The notes beneath the pieces are model-generated. The model searched no databases and was not told the DNA's origin. It was given only the letters and a program-made list of their open reading frames with translations. From M3007 sp044230315 (GTDB taxonomy: Bacteria > Bacteroidota > Bacteroidia > Chitinophagales > Saprospiraceae): a stretch of 64,000 nucleotides of DNA. The position numbers were made by a program, and so were the translations under genes. The stretch is taken from assembly GCA_044230315.1 (NCBI GenBank), contig JBGARJ010000011.1, positions 81,841 through 145,840 on the forward strand, given 5' to 3'. The number at the start of each line of letters is the position of its first letter. Position 1 is the first letter of the stretch. This document shows, one piece after another, positions 15,885 to 24,452 of the stretch.

Positions 15885-18800
15885 ATGTCCCGTTGTTTCC
15901 TCTTGCTCTTGCTTCCGTTCTACCTGTCGGGCCAAAATATAACCGACCATCTGGAAGACAAGATGCGCAGCGCACGGCTTACCATCCGGGTTCAGTCCAA
16001 TATTTTCAAGCAAAGGGACCTGGACTCTACCCTTGCAATAGCCTATGAATTGAAGGATTTGAACAGCCGTATTTTTCTTTCCTCGTCCATGGCTTCCAAT
16101 GTCGTTGCCAATTGTTGGTGCGACATTGGAAGAATCTATTATCTGCAAGGGCGTTTCGACTCGGCTATCGTCGCCTTCGATTCCATGCTCCAGCGACATC
16201 TGGCGCTAAGAGATGTGACCAGGACGGTAAATTTGATCAATTGCTACAACAACCTGGCGCTTTGCTACGAAGCCAAATGGGATTTCAACCGGGCATTAGA
16301 CTATTTCCAAAAGGCATTCGACCTTTCCAAAGGCCGGGAGAGTATCCTCATGGCGATGCCGTACAACAACTTGGGCGACCTGTACATGGCCATGGAAAAC
16401 TACGACAAGGCCCTGGAATGTTTTGAGCACGCTTGGGCCTTGTATCAACCTGGCCCCGGCGGCGAACTGCCATCCGACGCCGCTTATACTTGTACCAACC
16501 TGGGCTGTGCCTATGATATGAGGGGCGAATATGACAAAGGGCTTGGGTTCCTCGAACGCGCCTTGGCCCTGCACCTCCAATACNAAAAGGCCGGGAGAGT
16601 ATTCTCATGGCCATGCCGTACAACAACTTGGGCGACGTGTACATGACCATGGAGAACTACGACAAGGCCCTGGAATGTTTTGAGCACGCTTGGGCCTTGT
16701 ATCAACCTGGCGCCGGCGGCGAACTGCCATCCGACGCCGCTTATACTTGTACCAACCTGGGCTTTGCCTATGATATGAGGGGCGAATATGACAAAGGGCT
16801 TGGGTTCCTCGAACGCGCCCTGGCCATGCACCTCCAATACCACGGTGAGAACCACCCCCAGACCGCCAAAGCCTACGATGACCTTGGGCAACATTATTAT
16901 CACATGGGCGACTGCGACCGCTCCATCGAGTACCTCAACCATGGGCTGGCGTTGCGCCAGGCATTGCTCGGGCCCGACCATGGTGAAGTGGCCAATTCAC
17001 TCAATAACCTGGGTTTGGCGTATGACTGTAAAGGAGACTATGACCGGGCCGTCGACTATTACCAACAGTCAGCGCGGATTTACCTGTCGAACGACCGCTC
17101 CGAAAACCCCTTCCTGGCGACCCTGTACAGCAACCTGAGCTCGACATATCATCATAAAGGCGACCTCGACCAGGCGGTAGGTTACGGCGAACGCGCCCTG
17201 GCCATGCGGCTGCGGTGGTTTGGGGAACAACACTCGCCGATGGCCTATTCGTACAACAACCTCGCGCAATTGTATGAAGACCTGGGCGACACGCTCACCG
17301 CCATCCGGTACTTCGAGCGGTCGTTGGCGATTTTCCGCACCGTATTGGGAGAAGACTGTGCCGAGGTAGCCACGGTATGCCATAATTTTGGTGTGCATTG
17401 CGCCAAATCCGGTTTGTACGCTCAGGCCCTGGAATACTTTCACCACGCCCTGGACATCCAACTGAAAACCGTTGGGCCCGATCACCCTTTTACGGCACTG
17501 ACCATTTCAAATATTGCCGTTTGCACCGCTGCGTTAGGCGATATTACCGGGAGCCTCGACAACGAACAACAAGCCCTGACGATCCGCCTGAAAACATTTG
17601 GGGCGATACACCCGGAGGTGGCTGCTTCTTACCGGAATTTGGGTGATTTCTACCAAAAATCCGGCGCGTTTGACCGGGCGGATACGGCTTACGTCAATGC
17701 TTTAAAAGCGCTGAATTACCAGACTGCCGGCTCGTTTAAAACGGTCAATTCCGCGCCGGCGCTGCTGCATACCCTGGGCGCTTACGCCGCCTTCGAACGT
17801 CACCGCTACCAGGCCGGCGGCGACACAGCCTGGCTGCTCGCTTCGCACCGCCTGTATCGCGAAGCAATTGCCGTACTCGACGAGCAGTTCAAGCGCCTGG
17901 GCAACGATTCCCGCTATACCCTGGCTGCTTTTGCCGACACCCTGTTGAGCGCCGCCGCGGCCACCAACTTGCTCCTGCAAAAACGCACCGGCGACGACCG
18001 GTACGCCGCGGAATCATTCGGCTTTGCCGAACGCGCCAAAGGGTTTGTGTTGTACGAAGCGCTTCGGGAGGCGCAAGCCTTGCACGTCGCCGGCATCCCC
18101 GACAGCCTGCTCCAGCGGGAGCACGAGCTGCAGATCGAAGCCGCTTTTCTCGATAGAACCATCCAGGAAAAACGAAACGCCGGCCTCGGGCCCGGCGACT
18201 CGCTGGTGCTGACCTTTTCCAATCGCCTGTTTGACGTCAAAACGGCAGCCGGCGCCCTGCAAAAACGCTTCGAACAGGAATTCCCCGACTATCACGCCGC
18301 CAAATACGCCCTGCCGACCGCCAGCATCGCTTATATCCAGGACACCCTGCTGGAACCCGGGCGCTGCCTGCTCGAATACCTGGTGGGCGATAGCAGTATT
18401 TTCCTGTACCTGGTGAAAACGGACGCGTTGATCGTCCGGCAAGTGCCAAAAGATTTTCCCTTGGAACAATGGGTGGAGACCCTCACCCGGGGCGGCATTT
18501 ACGGGTATTATGCCCTGCCCGACAGCCTGCAAACCCGGCGCCGCTTGTCGGAGACCATCGCTGCCTATACCCAAACGGCCGCGCAGCTGTACGAAAAACT
18601 GTGGGCGCCTGTCGCCGCCGACCTCGACAGCGCGGTAATTGTGATTCCCGATGGCGTGCTTGGTTACGTGCCCTTCGAGGCCTTGCTTACGGGCATGCCG
18701 GCGCAGACCGGCGTCTTTGCCGATTATCCATTTCTGCTAAAAACCTGCCGCATCAGTTATTGCTATTCGGCCACGCTGTTGCGGGAAATGCGGAACAAGC

Positions 18801-19519
18801 AATACCGCCACGCCCCGTCGAAACCCCTGCTGGCCCTGGCGCCGTTTGCCGGCAGCGAAGTCGCCGAATTGTTGCCGCGCGTCGACAGCGCCGACCTGGA
18901 ATGGGCCAGCCGCAACCTCCGCGACGGCCTTCGGCCATTGCCCGCCAGTGGAGGCGAGGTGAGCGCCGTCGCTAAAACCTGGGGCGGCACGGCCTGGTAC
19001 GGAGCGGAGGCTACCATGGCGGCATTCCTGAGCCAGGCGCCCGATTACCGTATTCTGCACTTGTCGACCCACGGCAAAGCCGACGACCGGTTGGGCGACT
19101 ACGCTTATCTGGCATTCGCGACGCCAGGCGAGCCGGCTCGGTTCGACAAATTATTTGCCCGCGACCTCTACAACCTGAGGCTTCACGCCGACCTGGTGGT
19201 GCTCTCCGCCTGCGAAACGGGCATTGGCAAATGGAAACACGGCGAAGGCATCGTCAGCCTGGCGAGGGCCTTTGCCTATGCCGGCGCCAAAAGCATTGTG
19301 ACGACCTTGTGGAAAGTGAACGACCGGCGAACGGCAGAACTCATCGGCTCGTTTCACGGGTATCTCAAGGTCGGAAAAACCAAAGACGAAGCCTTGCGCC
19401 GTGCCAAACTGGATTTTTTGAACGCCAACAGCGACCAGTTCGACAGCCTGCACCCGTTCTTTTGGGCTGGATTTATCGGGATCGGCGATATGCGGGCGCT
19501 GGAAACCGCGCAACATTAG
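15885..19519 (+). CDS. Exported TPR-CHAT caspase-like protease (interrupted by an assembly gap)
   Basis: Reads as one gene. A signal peptide (MSRCFLLLLLPFYLSGQ) is followed by about 12-15 tandem 42-residue TPRs of the kinesin-light-chain type (YNNLGDLY, AYDDLGQHYY repeats). The C-terminal CHAT domain has His at 19070-19072 in HLSTHGKAD and Cys at 19211-19213 in LSACETG, ending FFWAGFIGIGD. The frame breaks at the single n (16584). Sequence 16329-16583 and 16586-16840 are near-identical 255-bp blocks (KGRESIL to LHLQY/MHLQY), and the second block continues in the other frame. The true protein is therefore at least 1,210 residues, with the gap inside the TPR array. CHAT-TPR proteins resemble separase and gasdermin-cleaving Craspase relatives. 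Neighbouring sigma and membrane-partner genes are convergent. The target protein is unknown. Confidence 0.85.
16584..16584. other. Ambiguous base: scaffold join or collapsed repeat
   Basis: The only n in the window. It sits exactly between the two 255-bp TPR blocks and introduces a two-base frame offset. This is what a minimal gap placeholder in a tandem repeat would do. Repeat copy number here should not be trusted. Confidence 0.95.
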
Positions 19520-19554
19520 GGCTTCTGTATTTTCCGCGCCTAGTGCCTCAATCA

Positions 19555-20475
19555 CTAGTCCGCCGGGTGGCTCAATTTGGCCTTCAATTCGGCTGCTTTC
19601 GCTGCTTTGGGGTGGCGGTATTTGGGATCGGTGATCGCGGCAAGCAGGGTGTCCACCTGCTTGCGGTGTTTCGGATAGTCGGGTACCAGGCTGAGGAGCA
19701 GGTACCATTGCGCTTCCTGTTTGAGCGATGGGAGGTCGCTTTGGTCGGCCATTTTTTGGAATAACGCGGCGGCTGCAGCAAACTGCCGGTCGCGGTAGTA
19801 GGCGTGGGCGAGCAGTTCCTGCGCCTGTTCGTAGATGGCCGGGCCGTCGGCCGGGCCGATGGCGCGCAAGGTTTGGATCGCCCGTTTGGTCCGGCTGGCT
19901 TTCAGATCGGCGCGGGCCGATTCCAGGCTGGCGTTGCCGCCGCTGCCGGCTCCGTCGCGGATCTGGGGGCTCAGCATATCCGGATTTTCATAGGCGTTTT
20001 CGGAGTAGGCCAGGTATTGGCCCGGGTCGGGCGCCGGCTCGCCGGGGTTGGGCGTTTCGCCGGGCGCCGCGGGGGTGGTCTCCTGGCTGGCCACCGGTAC
20101 GTTCGGTTTGGGCGCTGCCGGCGCGTCGGCGGGCGCCTGTTGCGAGCGAGCGCGCTCATCGCTGCGCCTGAAATACCACCAGCCCGCTGCGGTGAGCAGG
20201 CCGATCAGCAGCAACCAGCGGCCCCAGGCGGGCCAACCGGCTTTCCCGGGCGGCGGGGCAGGGGGCGAAGCCGTTTTCCAGGCCTGCATTTTGCCCCGCA
20301 GGTCTTCTTCGAGGAGGTATTCGAAGTGCTCCAGTTCCATCCGTTGCAGGGCCACAGCCTCCTCCAATTCCGGGTCGGCGGCAATCGCTTGCTCGAACGC
20401 ACGGGCTTCTGTTTCGGGCAGTTTGCCCCGGACGTAGTCCTCTATTTTTTTGAGTAATGCGTCGTTCTGGTCCAT
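19555..20475 (-). CDS. Membrane-anchored TPR protein, putative anti-sigma partner
   Basis: 306 residues from ATG at 20475 (MDQNDALLKKIEDYVRGKLP). The open frame extends further upstream across the sigma gene, but only this start gives the conserved N-terminus. A cytoplasmic helical domain (1-70, EARAFEQAIAADPELEEAVA) resembles the anti-sigma N-termini of Bacteroidota. It is followed by a Pro-rich linker, one transmembrane helix (about 84-101), a Pro/Ala-rich periplasmic linker and about two TPR-like repeats (about 200-290). It starts 5 bp after the ECF sigma gene and is surely co-transcribed with it. Role as anti-sigma is inferred from position and N-terminal character. No zinc-finger motif is present. 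Confidence 0.75.
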   Translation of the reverse strand: MDQNDALLKKIEDYVRGKLPETEARAFEQAIAADPELEEAVALQRMELEHFEYLLEEDLRGKMQAWKTASPPAPPPGKAGWPAWGRWLLLIGLLTAAGWWYFRRSDERARSQQAPADAPAAPKPNVPVASQETTPAAPGETPNPGEPAPDPGQYLAYSENAYENPDMLSPQIRDGAGSGGNASLESARADLKASRTKRAIQTLRAIGPADGPAIYEQAQELLAHAYYRDRQFAAAAALFQKMADQSDLPSLKQEAQWYLLLSLVPDYPKHRKQVDTLLAAITDPKYRHPKAAKAAELKAKLSHPAD

Positions 20476-20480
20476 AACGT

Positions 20481-21065
20481 TCAGGTAAAGAGTTGTTTCC
20501 AGCCGGGATTGTCGTCGAAAAACTGGCGCAGCCGTTGCCGGCAGCGGTAGGCTTCTTTTTTGGCCATTGCGGCGCTGCTGAGTTGGAGTTCGCGGGCCAG
20601 TTCTTCCATCGTATATTCCAGTTGATAGAGTTGAAACAGTTGCTGGCAGCGCGCGCCGGTTTGCGCCAGGGCAGTCTGAATGTATTGTTTTTTTTCGGCG
20701 TTCAGAACAAAAGCGTCGGCGCTTTCGGTTTCGGCCTCGTAGTGTTGGGGTTTCAGTTCCTCCGACGGGCGTCGTCGTTCCAGTGTTTTCCACCAACGGC
20801 GTTTGGCGATGCCGATAAAATAAGTGCCGAGTGCGCTTTTCCCTTCGAAATAGCCCAGGCGGATGTTCCGGTCGAACAGCACGAGGGTTTCCTGAAAGAT
20901 ATCTTCCCCGTCCTGGGCGTTGCCGCCGTTTTGGCTGACAAAATCGATCACCCGGCGTTCCCATCCGGATTGCTGGAAAATGTACTGCAGCGCCCGGTCC
21001 CGCTCGGCGGCGGTCCCGTTGATCGCTTTCACGATCCTGTCATCGGTCCATTGGTCTTTGCTCAT
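20481..21065 (-). CDS. ECF-type RNA polymerase sigma factor
   Basis: 194-residue sigma-70 family protein with region 2 (EDIFQETLVLFDRNIRLGYFEG, SALGTYFIGIAKRRWWKTLE) and region 4 (EYTMEELARELQLSSAAMAK, KKEAYRCRQRLRQFF). It would direct RNA polymerase to a small regulon. The partner membrane protein follows immediately and the TPR-CHAT gene converges on the pair. This trio of sigma, TPR membrane protein and CHAT-TPR recurs in Saprospiraceae-type genomes as far as I recall. Start at 21065 (MSKDQWTDDR). Confidence 0.88.
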   Translation of the reverse strand: MSKDQWTDDRIVKAINGTAAERDRALQYIFQQSGWERRVIDFVSQNGGNAQDGEDIFQETLVLFDRNIRLGYFEGKSALGTYFIGIAKRRWWKTLERRRPSEELKPQHYEAETESADAFVLNAEKKQYIQTALAQTGARCQQLFQLYQLEYTMEELARELQLSSAAMAKKEAYRCRQRLRQFFDDNPGWKQLFT

Positions 21066-21117
21066 GGTTTAGTTCCGTTTCACTGGCGAAAGGTACCCAG
21101 CCCGGTCAATATTTTTT

Positions 21118-21846
21118 TTAAATGGGTTTCGATGCATGCTCCAAACGGCCCACCAGGAAGACGGCGGGCGCTTTTTCGAGTTGGAGCGCCGGGCGTTTAC
21201 GCCATTCCCGCACCGGCAGGCTGCGAATCAGCTCGCCGGCGCCGGTCAGGTCCTGGGCCAGGGCAAATGCGGTGTCGGGTTGCAGGGTTTCGAGGGCTAC
21301 TTCGAGCACCATCTGGCTGCGGTAGGGGGTTTCGATAAAGAGTTGGGTTTGGTCGTGTTGGCGGCTGAGTTGTTCGAGCCGGCGCAGGTCGCGGGCCAGT
21401 TCGGGGCGTTTGGGAGAGAGGTAGCCGTGAAAGGCAAAGCGTTGACCATTCATGCCCGAAGCCATCAGCGCCAGCAGCAGCGAAGAAGGCCCCACGAGCG
21501 GCGCTACCCGTATGCCGGTGCGGTGTGCCAGGGCCACAATGGCCGCCCCGGGGTCGGCTACGCCCGGGCAGCCGGCTTCGGAGAGCAACCCGACGTCGCG
21601 CCCGGCTGCGATGGCGTCGAGAAATGTTCGTTCGGCAGCTGCGGTATCGCGGTTGTCGGCCAGTTCGGTAAAAACCAGTTCGGGCAGGGGCTTTTCCGGT
21701 CCGAGGCTTTTGATCAGGTGCCGGGCTGTTTTGGCGCGTTCGGCGATGAACACCTCCAGCCGCCGGGCAATATCCTGCACATATGGCGGAAGGGTATGGA
21801 CGGCGTTTTCAGCGATGGGCGCGGGTATCAGGTAGAGTACGGGCAT
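21118..21846 (-). CDS. RsmI-family SAM-dependent methyltransferase
   Basis: Tetrapyrrole-methylase-fold enzyme, 242 residues. The N-terminus MPVLYLIPAPIAENAVHTLP, the SAM-binding LLSEAGCPGVADPGAAIVAL (about 90-110) and VAPLVGPSSLLLALMASG (about 118-135) are hallmarks of RsmI, which 2'-O-methylates C1402 of 16S rRNA. The stretch IETPYRSQMVLEVALETL fits as well. Bacteroidota often carry two members of this family. The short N-terminus without the usual LYVVATPIGNL may mark the second, less studied paralog, so a gene symbol is withheld. It stands alone upstream of scpA on the opposite strand. Confidence 0.85.
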   Translation of the reverse strand: MPVLYLIPAPIAENAVHTLPPYVQDIARRLEVFIAERAKTARHLIKSLGPEKPLPELVFTELADNRDTAAAERTFLDAIAAGRDVGLLSEAGCPGVADPGAAIVALAHRTGIRVAPLVGPSSLLLALMASGMNGQRFAFHGYLSPKRPELARDLRRLEQLSRQHDQTQLFIETPYRSQMVLEVALETLQPDTAFALAQDLTGAGELIRSLPVREWRKRPALQLEKAPAVFLVGRLEHASKPI

Positions 21847-22094
21847 GGGCGATAATTACGGCAGAGCCTGTTTGCAGCCGGCGTATGTCAGGTTGAATAG
21901 GAGCCTGCCGATTCGCCAGCCGGCATCGGCCCGGATCGGGCGCAGGTTGCAGCGCCCACAAAAGTGCGGATTTTGCTTCTTGGCTCCAAAGCGGTATTCG
22001 AATTATGCCCGCCCTGCAGGTTGCCCCTGACCGGGAAGTGCGCCCCGCTTCATTACACCGGTTTGCCACTTCTCCGATTTGTGTAATTTTGTCC
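21847..22094. other. Divergent intergenic region, no gene seen
   Basis: About 250 bp between the RsmI-family gene (-) and the repeat array upstream of scpA (+). It should contain both promoters. TGTAATTTTGTCC at about 22082 includes a TAATTTTG match to the Bacteroidota -7 element, suitable for scpA, which would place the 9-bp array in the 5' untranslated region. No RNA gene recognised. Confidence 0.45.
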
Positions 22095-22221
22095 CCCCAT
22101 TGACCCACATTAACCCCATTGACCATATTGACCACATTGACCACATTGACCACATTGACCACATTGACCACATTGACCACATTGACCACATTGACCACAT
22201 TGACCACATTGACCACATTAA
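22095..22221. repeat. Tandem 9-bp array (CCACATTGA), about 13 units
   Basis: Ten near-perfect CCACATTGA units from 22132 to 22221 preceded by three or four degenerate ones. The array ends six bases before the ScpA start codon. Units are in frame with scpA and open (Leu-Thr-Thr), so copy-number change would not alter frame. The same unit recurs at 43252. No spacers are present, so it is not CRISPR. Confidence 0.9.
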
Positions 22222-22226
22222 AAAAA

Positions 22227-23012
22227 ATGTCCGACACCTTCACCATAAAACTCCCGGCCTTTGAAGGGCCGTTCGACTTGTTGCTGTTCTTTATCGAACG
22301 CGACGAGCTGGATATATACAACATCCCGATCGCGAAGATCACCGACGATTTTTTGGCCTACATGCACCACATGGAGGCCATGAACATCGACCTGGCGTCG
22401 GAGTTTATCGTGGTGGCGGCCACGCTGATGCGGATCAAGGCCAAGCTGCTGCTGCCCCGCAAACAGCTGGACGACGAGGGCAACGAGATCGACCCGCGCC
22501 ACGAACTCGTCGAGCGCCTGCTCGAATACAAGCGCTATAAAAGCGTGTTGGAAGACCTGCGCCGCCTCGAAGAAGTGCGCGCCTTTATGAATCCCCGCGG
22601 CTTCGCCTCGGCCGAACTCCGCAAACTGGCGGAGCACGCCCTGGCCGACGCCGAGATGGAGAGCGTGACGCTGTACAAACTGTTGCGGGTGTTTGAGCGC
22701 ATGCTGGCCCGTTTTGAGGAGGACCAAAAAGCCAAACGGGTACACACCGTGTACAACTTCAATTACAGCATTCAGGGCCAGCGGGAATACCTCCAGGGCC
22801 ATTTGAAGCGGGGTGTTCGCACCTCCTTCGAAGATCTCTTTCTGACCCTGGACAACCGCATCCACGCCATCGTCACCTTTCTGGCCCTGCTCGAACTGCT
22901 CAATGCCCAGGAAGTGGCGCTGATCCAGGGCGAGGGCATGAACAATTTCTGGCTCACCCTGCCCGAGGAAGAAGCTGAAGACGGAGCCGGGGAAGCGCAG
23001 TCGGCCGCTTGA
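22227..23012 (+). CDS. scpA: Segregation and condensation protein A
   Basis: Kleisin subunit of the SMC-ScpA-ScpB chromosome condensin, 261 residues from ATG 22227 (MSDTFTIKLPAFEGPFDLLL). The frame is open upstream through the 9-bp repeats, which are judged untranslated. EGPFDLLLFFIERDELDIYN and IARLIA-like helices (LASEFIVVAATLMRIKAKLL) are typical of the N-terminal SMC-neck-binding region. The C-terminal winged helix (SFEDLFLTLDNRIHAIVTFL) contacts the SMC head. scpB is not adjacent. Confidence 0.93.
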   Translation: MSDTFTIKLPAFEGPFDLLLFFIERDELDIYNIPIAKITDDFLAYMHHMEAMNIDLASEFIVVAATLMRIKAKLLLPRKQLDDEGNEIDPRHELVERLLEYKRYKSVLEDLRRLEEVRAFMNPRGFASAELRKLAEHALADAEMESVTLYKLLRVFERMLARFEEDQKAKRVHTVYNFNYSIQGQREYLQGHLKRGVRTSFEDLFLTLDNRIHAIVTFLALLELLNAQEVALIQGEGMNNFWLTLPEEEAEDGAGEAQSAA

Positions 23013-23035
23013 AGACACGGCGTGCCAACCAGGGC

Positions 23036-23233
23036 TTATTCGAGGAAATAGTCGGAGGCTTTCCGTTTCGATTGGGGCGCTTCCACCAGTTCGGTCTTTT
23101 CCGGATTTTCCATACCTTTTTTGCGGCTCGTGAAAGGCAGGGGCACCGCCCCTCCAATGCCGATACCCAGACCCGCCAGAAAAAGGAGGCAGGCGAGGCC
23201 AAGGAGCCGTACAATTTTTTTTACGTACTGCAT
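23036..23233 (-). CDS. Small single-helix membrane protein
   Basis: 65 residues from 23233 (MQYVKKIVRLLGLACLLFLA). One N-terminal hydrophobic segment with Gly-rich GLGIGIGGAVPLPF is followed by a charged cytoplasmic or periplasmic tail rich in Lys/Glu/Pro. The longer open frame upstream has a Arg/Pro/Gly composition unlike neighbouring genes and is rejected. It is preceded on the same strand by another small exported protein. No family recognised. Confidence 0.6.
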   Translation of the reverse strand: MQYVKKIVRLLGLACLLFLAGLGIGIGGAVPLPFTSRKKGMENPEKTELVEAPQSKRKASDYFLE

Positions 23234-23310
23234 GCTGCTGAAAATGGACCGGCGGCTGCCTGGTGTGGCGCCGGCGCGGTAAGCGTTCAGAAAAATTGGG
23301 TGAAAGCCGG

Positions 23311-23703
23311 TCAGCCGGCAGCAGCAAAAGGATCCGCGTCGGGCAGCTGCGGGAAGGTAGTATCCGGCCGGAAAATCACGGGCCGGCGAATGGCCAGGCT
23401 TTGGGCGTTCAGGGCGCGTATACGGGCGGCAAACAGACGGCTGTGGACCGGCAAGCAGGCCGTTGGTCGGGCGCTTCCCGAATGTAAACCGGCGGCGGGG
23501 TGTGCCGGCACGAATGTCGTAGGAGAGATAAGAGCCGCCCGCTCTTTCGGTTTGCCCTCCCAAACGCATTCCGTTTGATCCGCCCGGACTTGTTTCGCCG
23601 GTGCATACCCCGAATACCCGGTAGAGCCAAATACGCTGAGCAGCAGCGCAATGGCCAGCACGATTTTTGAACGGCTGTCATTTTTAGGCGGCAAAGGAAC
23701 CAT
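23311..23703 (-). CDS. Small exported or membrane protein, unknown
   Basis: 130 residues from 23703 (MVPLPPKNDSRSKIVLAIAL). One hydrophobic stretch at about 13-32 could be a signal peptide or anchor. The rest is Ala/Pro/Arg-rich and low in order. It ends 77 bp before the 65-residue gene on the same strand, so the two may be co-transcribed. Its promoter would be shared in a divergent region with the Uma2 gene. Coding status is less certain than for its neighbours because composition is close to that of random GC-rich frames. Confidence 0.45.
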   Translation of the reverse strand: MVPLPPKNDSRSKIVLAIALLLSVFGSTGYSGYAPAKQVRADQTECVWEGKPKERAALISPTTFVPAHPAAGLHSGSARPTACLPVHSRLFAARIRALNAQSLAIRRPVIFRPDTTFPQLPDADPFAAAG

Positions 23704-23794
23704 GATGCGGCAAAAATAGCGGTTCAATTGGAAACCGGGTAGCGCCTTGCATTGACGCTTTGAAAATCCCGGATTTCCGGCGAAATTTGCACGC

Positions 23795-24412
23795 ATGGTC
23801 GATATACATCCCATCGAAAAAAGTTACACGATAGACGAATACCTCGCCCGGGAGGACGCCAGCGAATTGCGCCACGAATTTCACAACGGAACCCTTACCG
23901 AAATGGCTGGAGGAATATTGCCCCACAATGTGATCAAGGGAGAACTGTACACCCTGATCAATCTTGCAATTCGCGGCTCGAAAATGCCGCACATGATCCT
24001 GAACAGCGACACCAAAGTGCGCATCGAAGCAGAAAACCGTTTCGTATACCCCGACCTCACCGTCAGCGACGGCCAACCACAATACTACCGCACACCCGAA
24101 GGCGCCCTGCGTCGCGACATCATCACCAACCCGCTGCTGATCATCGAAGTGCTTTCGGAAGACACCCGCGCCTTCGACAAAGCCGAGAAACTGGACAGTT
24201 ACTGCTCGATCCCCGGTTTCCGCGAATACATCCTGATCGAACCGGAAAGTGTGTGGGTTAAATCCGTGTTCCTGCACGACCCGGCCAAGCGCCTGTGGCA
24301 TATGCAAACGCTGACCGATCGCGGCGGCAGCCTGAAATTGGAATCGATCAACGTGGAGATTGCGCTGGAAGCGGTGTATGCGATCCTGGAGAAGTTGCCG
24401 AAAGACGGGTAG
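23795..24412 (+). CDS. Uma2-family restriction-endonuclease-like protein (DUF820)
   Basis: 205-residue PD-(D/E)XK-fold protein. YTIDEYLAREDASELRHEFH is the typical N-terminus. The nuclease core includes KVRIEAENRFVYPDLTVSDG (catalytic Asp in PDLTV, about 90-97) and NPLLIIEVLSEDTRAFDKAE (the E-x-L motif, about 116), followed by EYILIEPE. The family is widespread, often in many copies, and of unknown biological role, although the fold predicts a nuclease. It ends 40 bp before the cytochrome gene on the same strand. Confidence 0.88.
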   Translation: MVDIHPIEKSYTIDEYLAREDASELRHEFHNGTLTEMAGGILPHNVIKGELYTLINLAIRGSKMPHMILNSDTKVRIEAENRFVYPDLTVSDGQPQYYRTPEGALRRDIITNPLLIIEVLSEDTRAFDKAEKLDSYCSIPGFREYILIEPESVWVKSVFLHDPAKRLWHMQTLTDRGGSLKLESINVEIALEAVYAILEKLPKDG

Positions 24413-24452
24413 CGGGTTCCTTAAATCGCCATGTTCCCCGACCTTTGCCGGT

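Noticed and set aside
22095..22221. Possible CRISPR array
   Set aside because: Units are directly adjacent, only 9 bp long and without spacers; no cas genes in the window.
22003..22264. Repetitive peptides from the 9-bp array in several frames
   Set aside because: All frames of a 9-bp repeat without stops are open; the peptides have no independent support.
23311..23578. Extended N-terminus of the 65-residue membrane protein (177-codon frame)
   Set aside because: The added part is Arg/Pro/Gly-rich and overlaps the next small gene in another frame.
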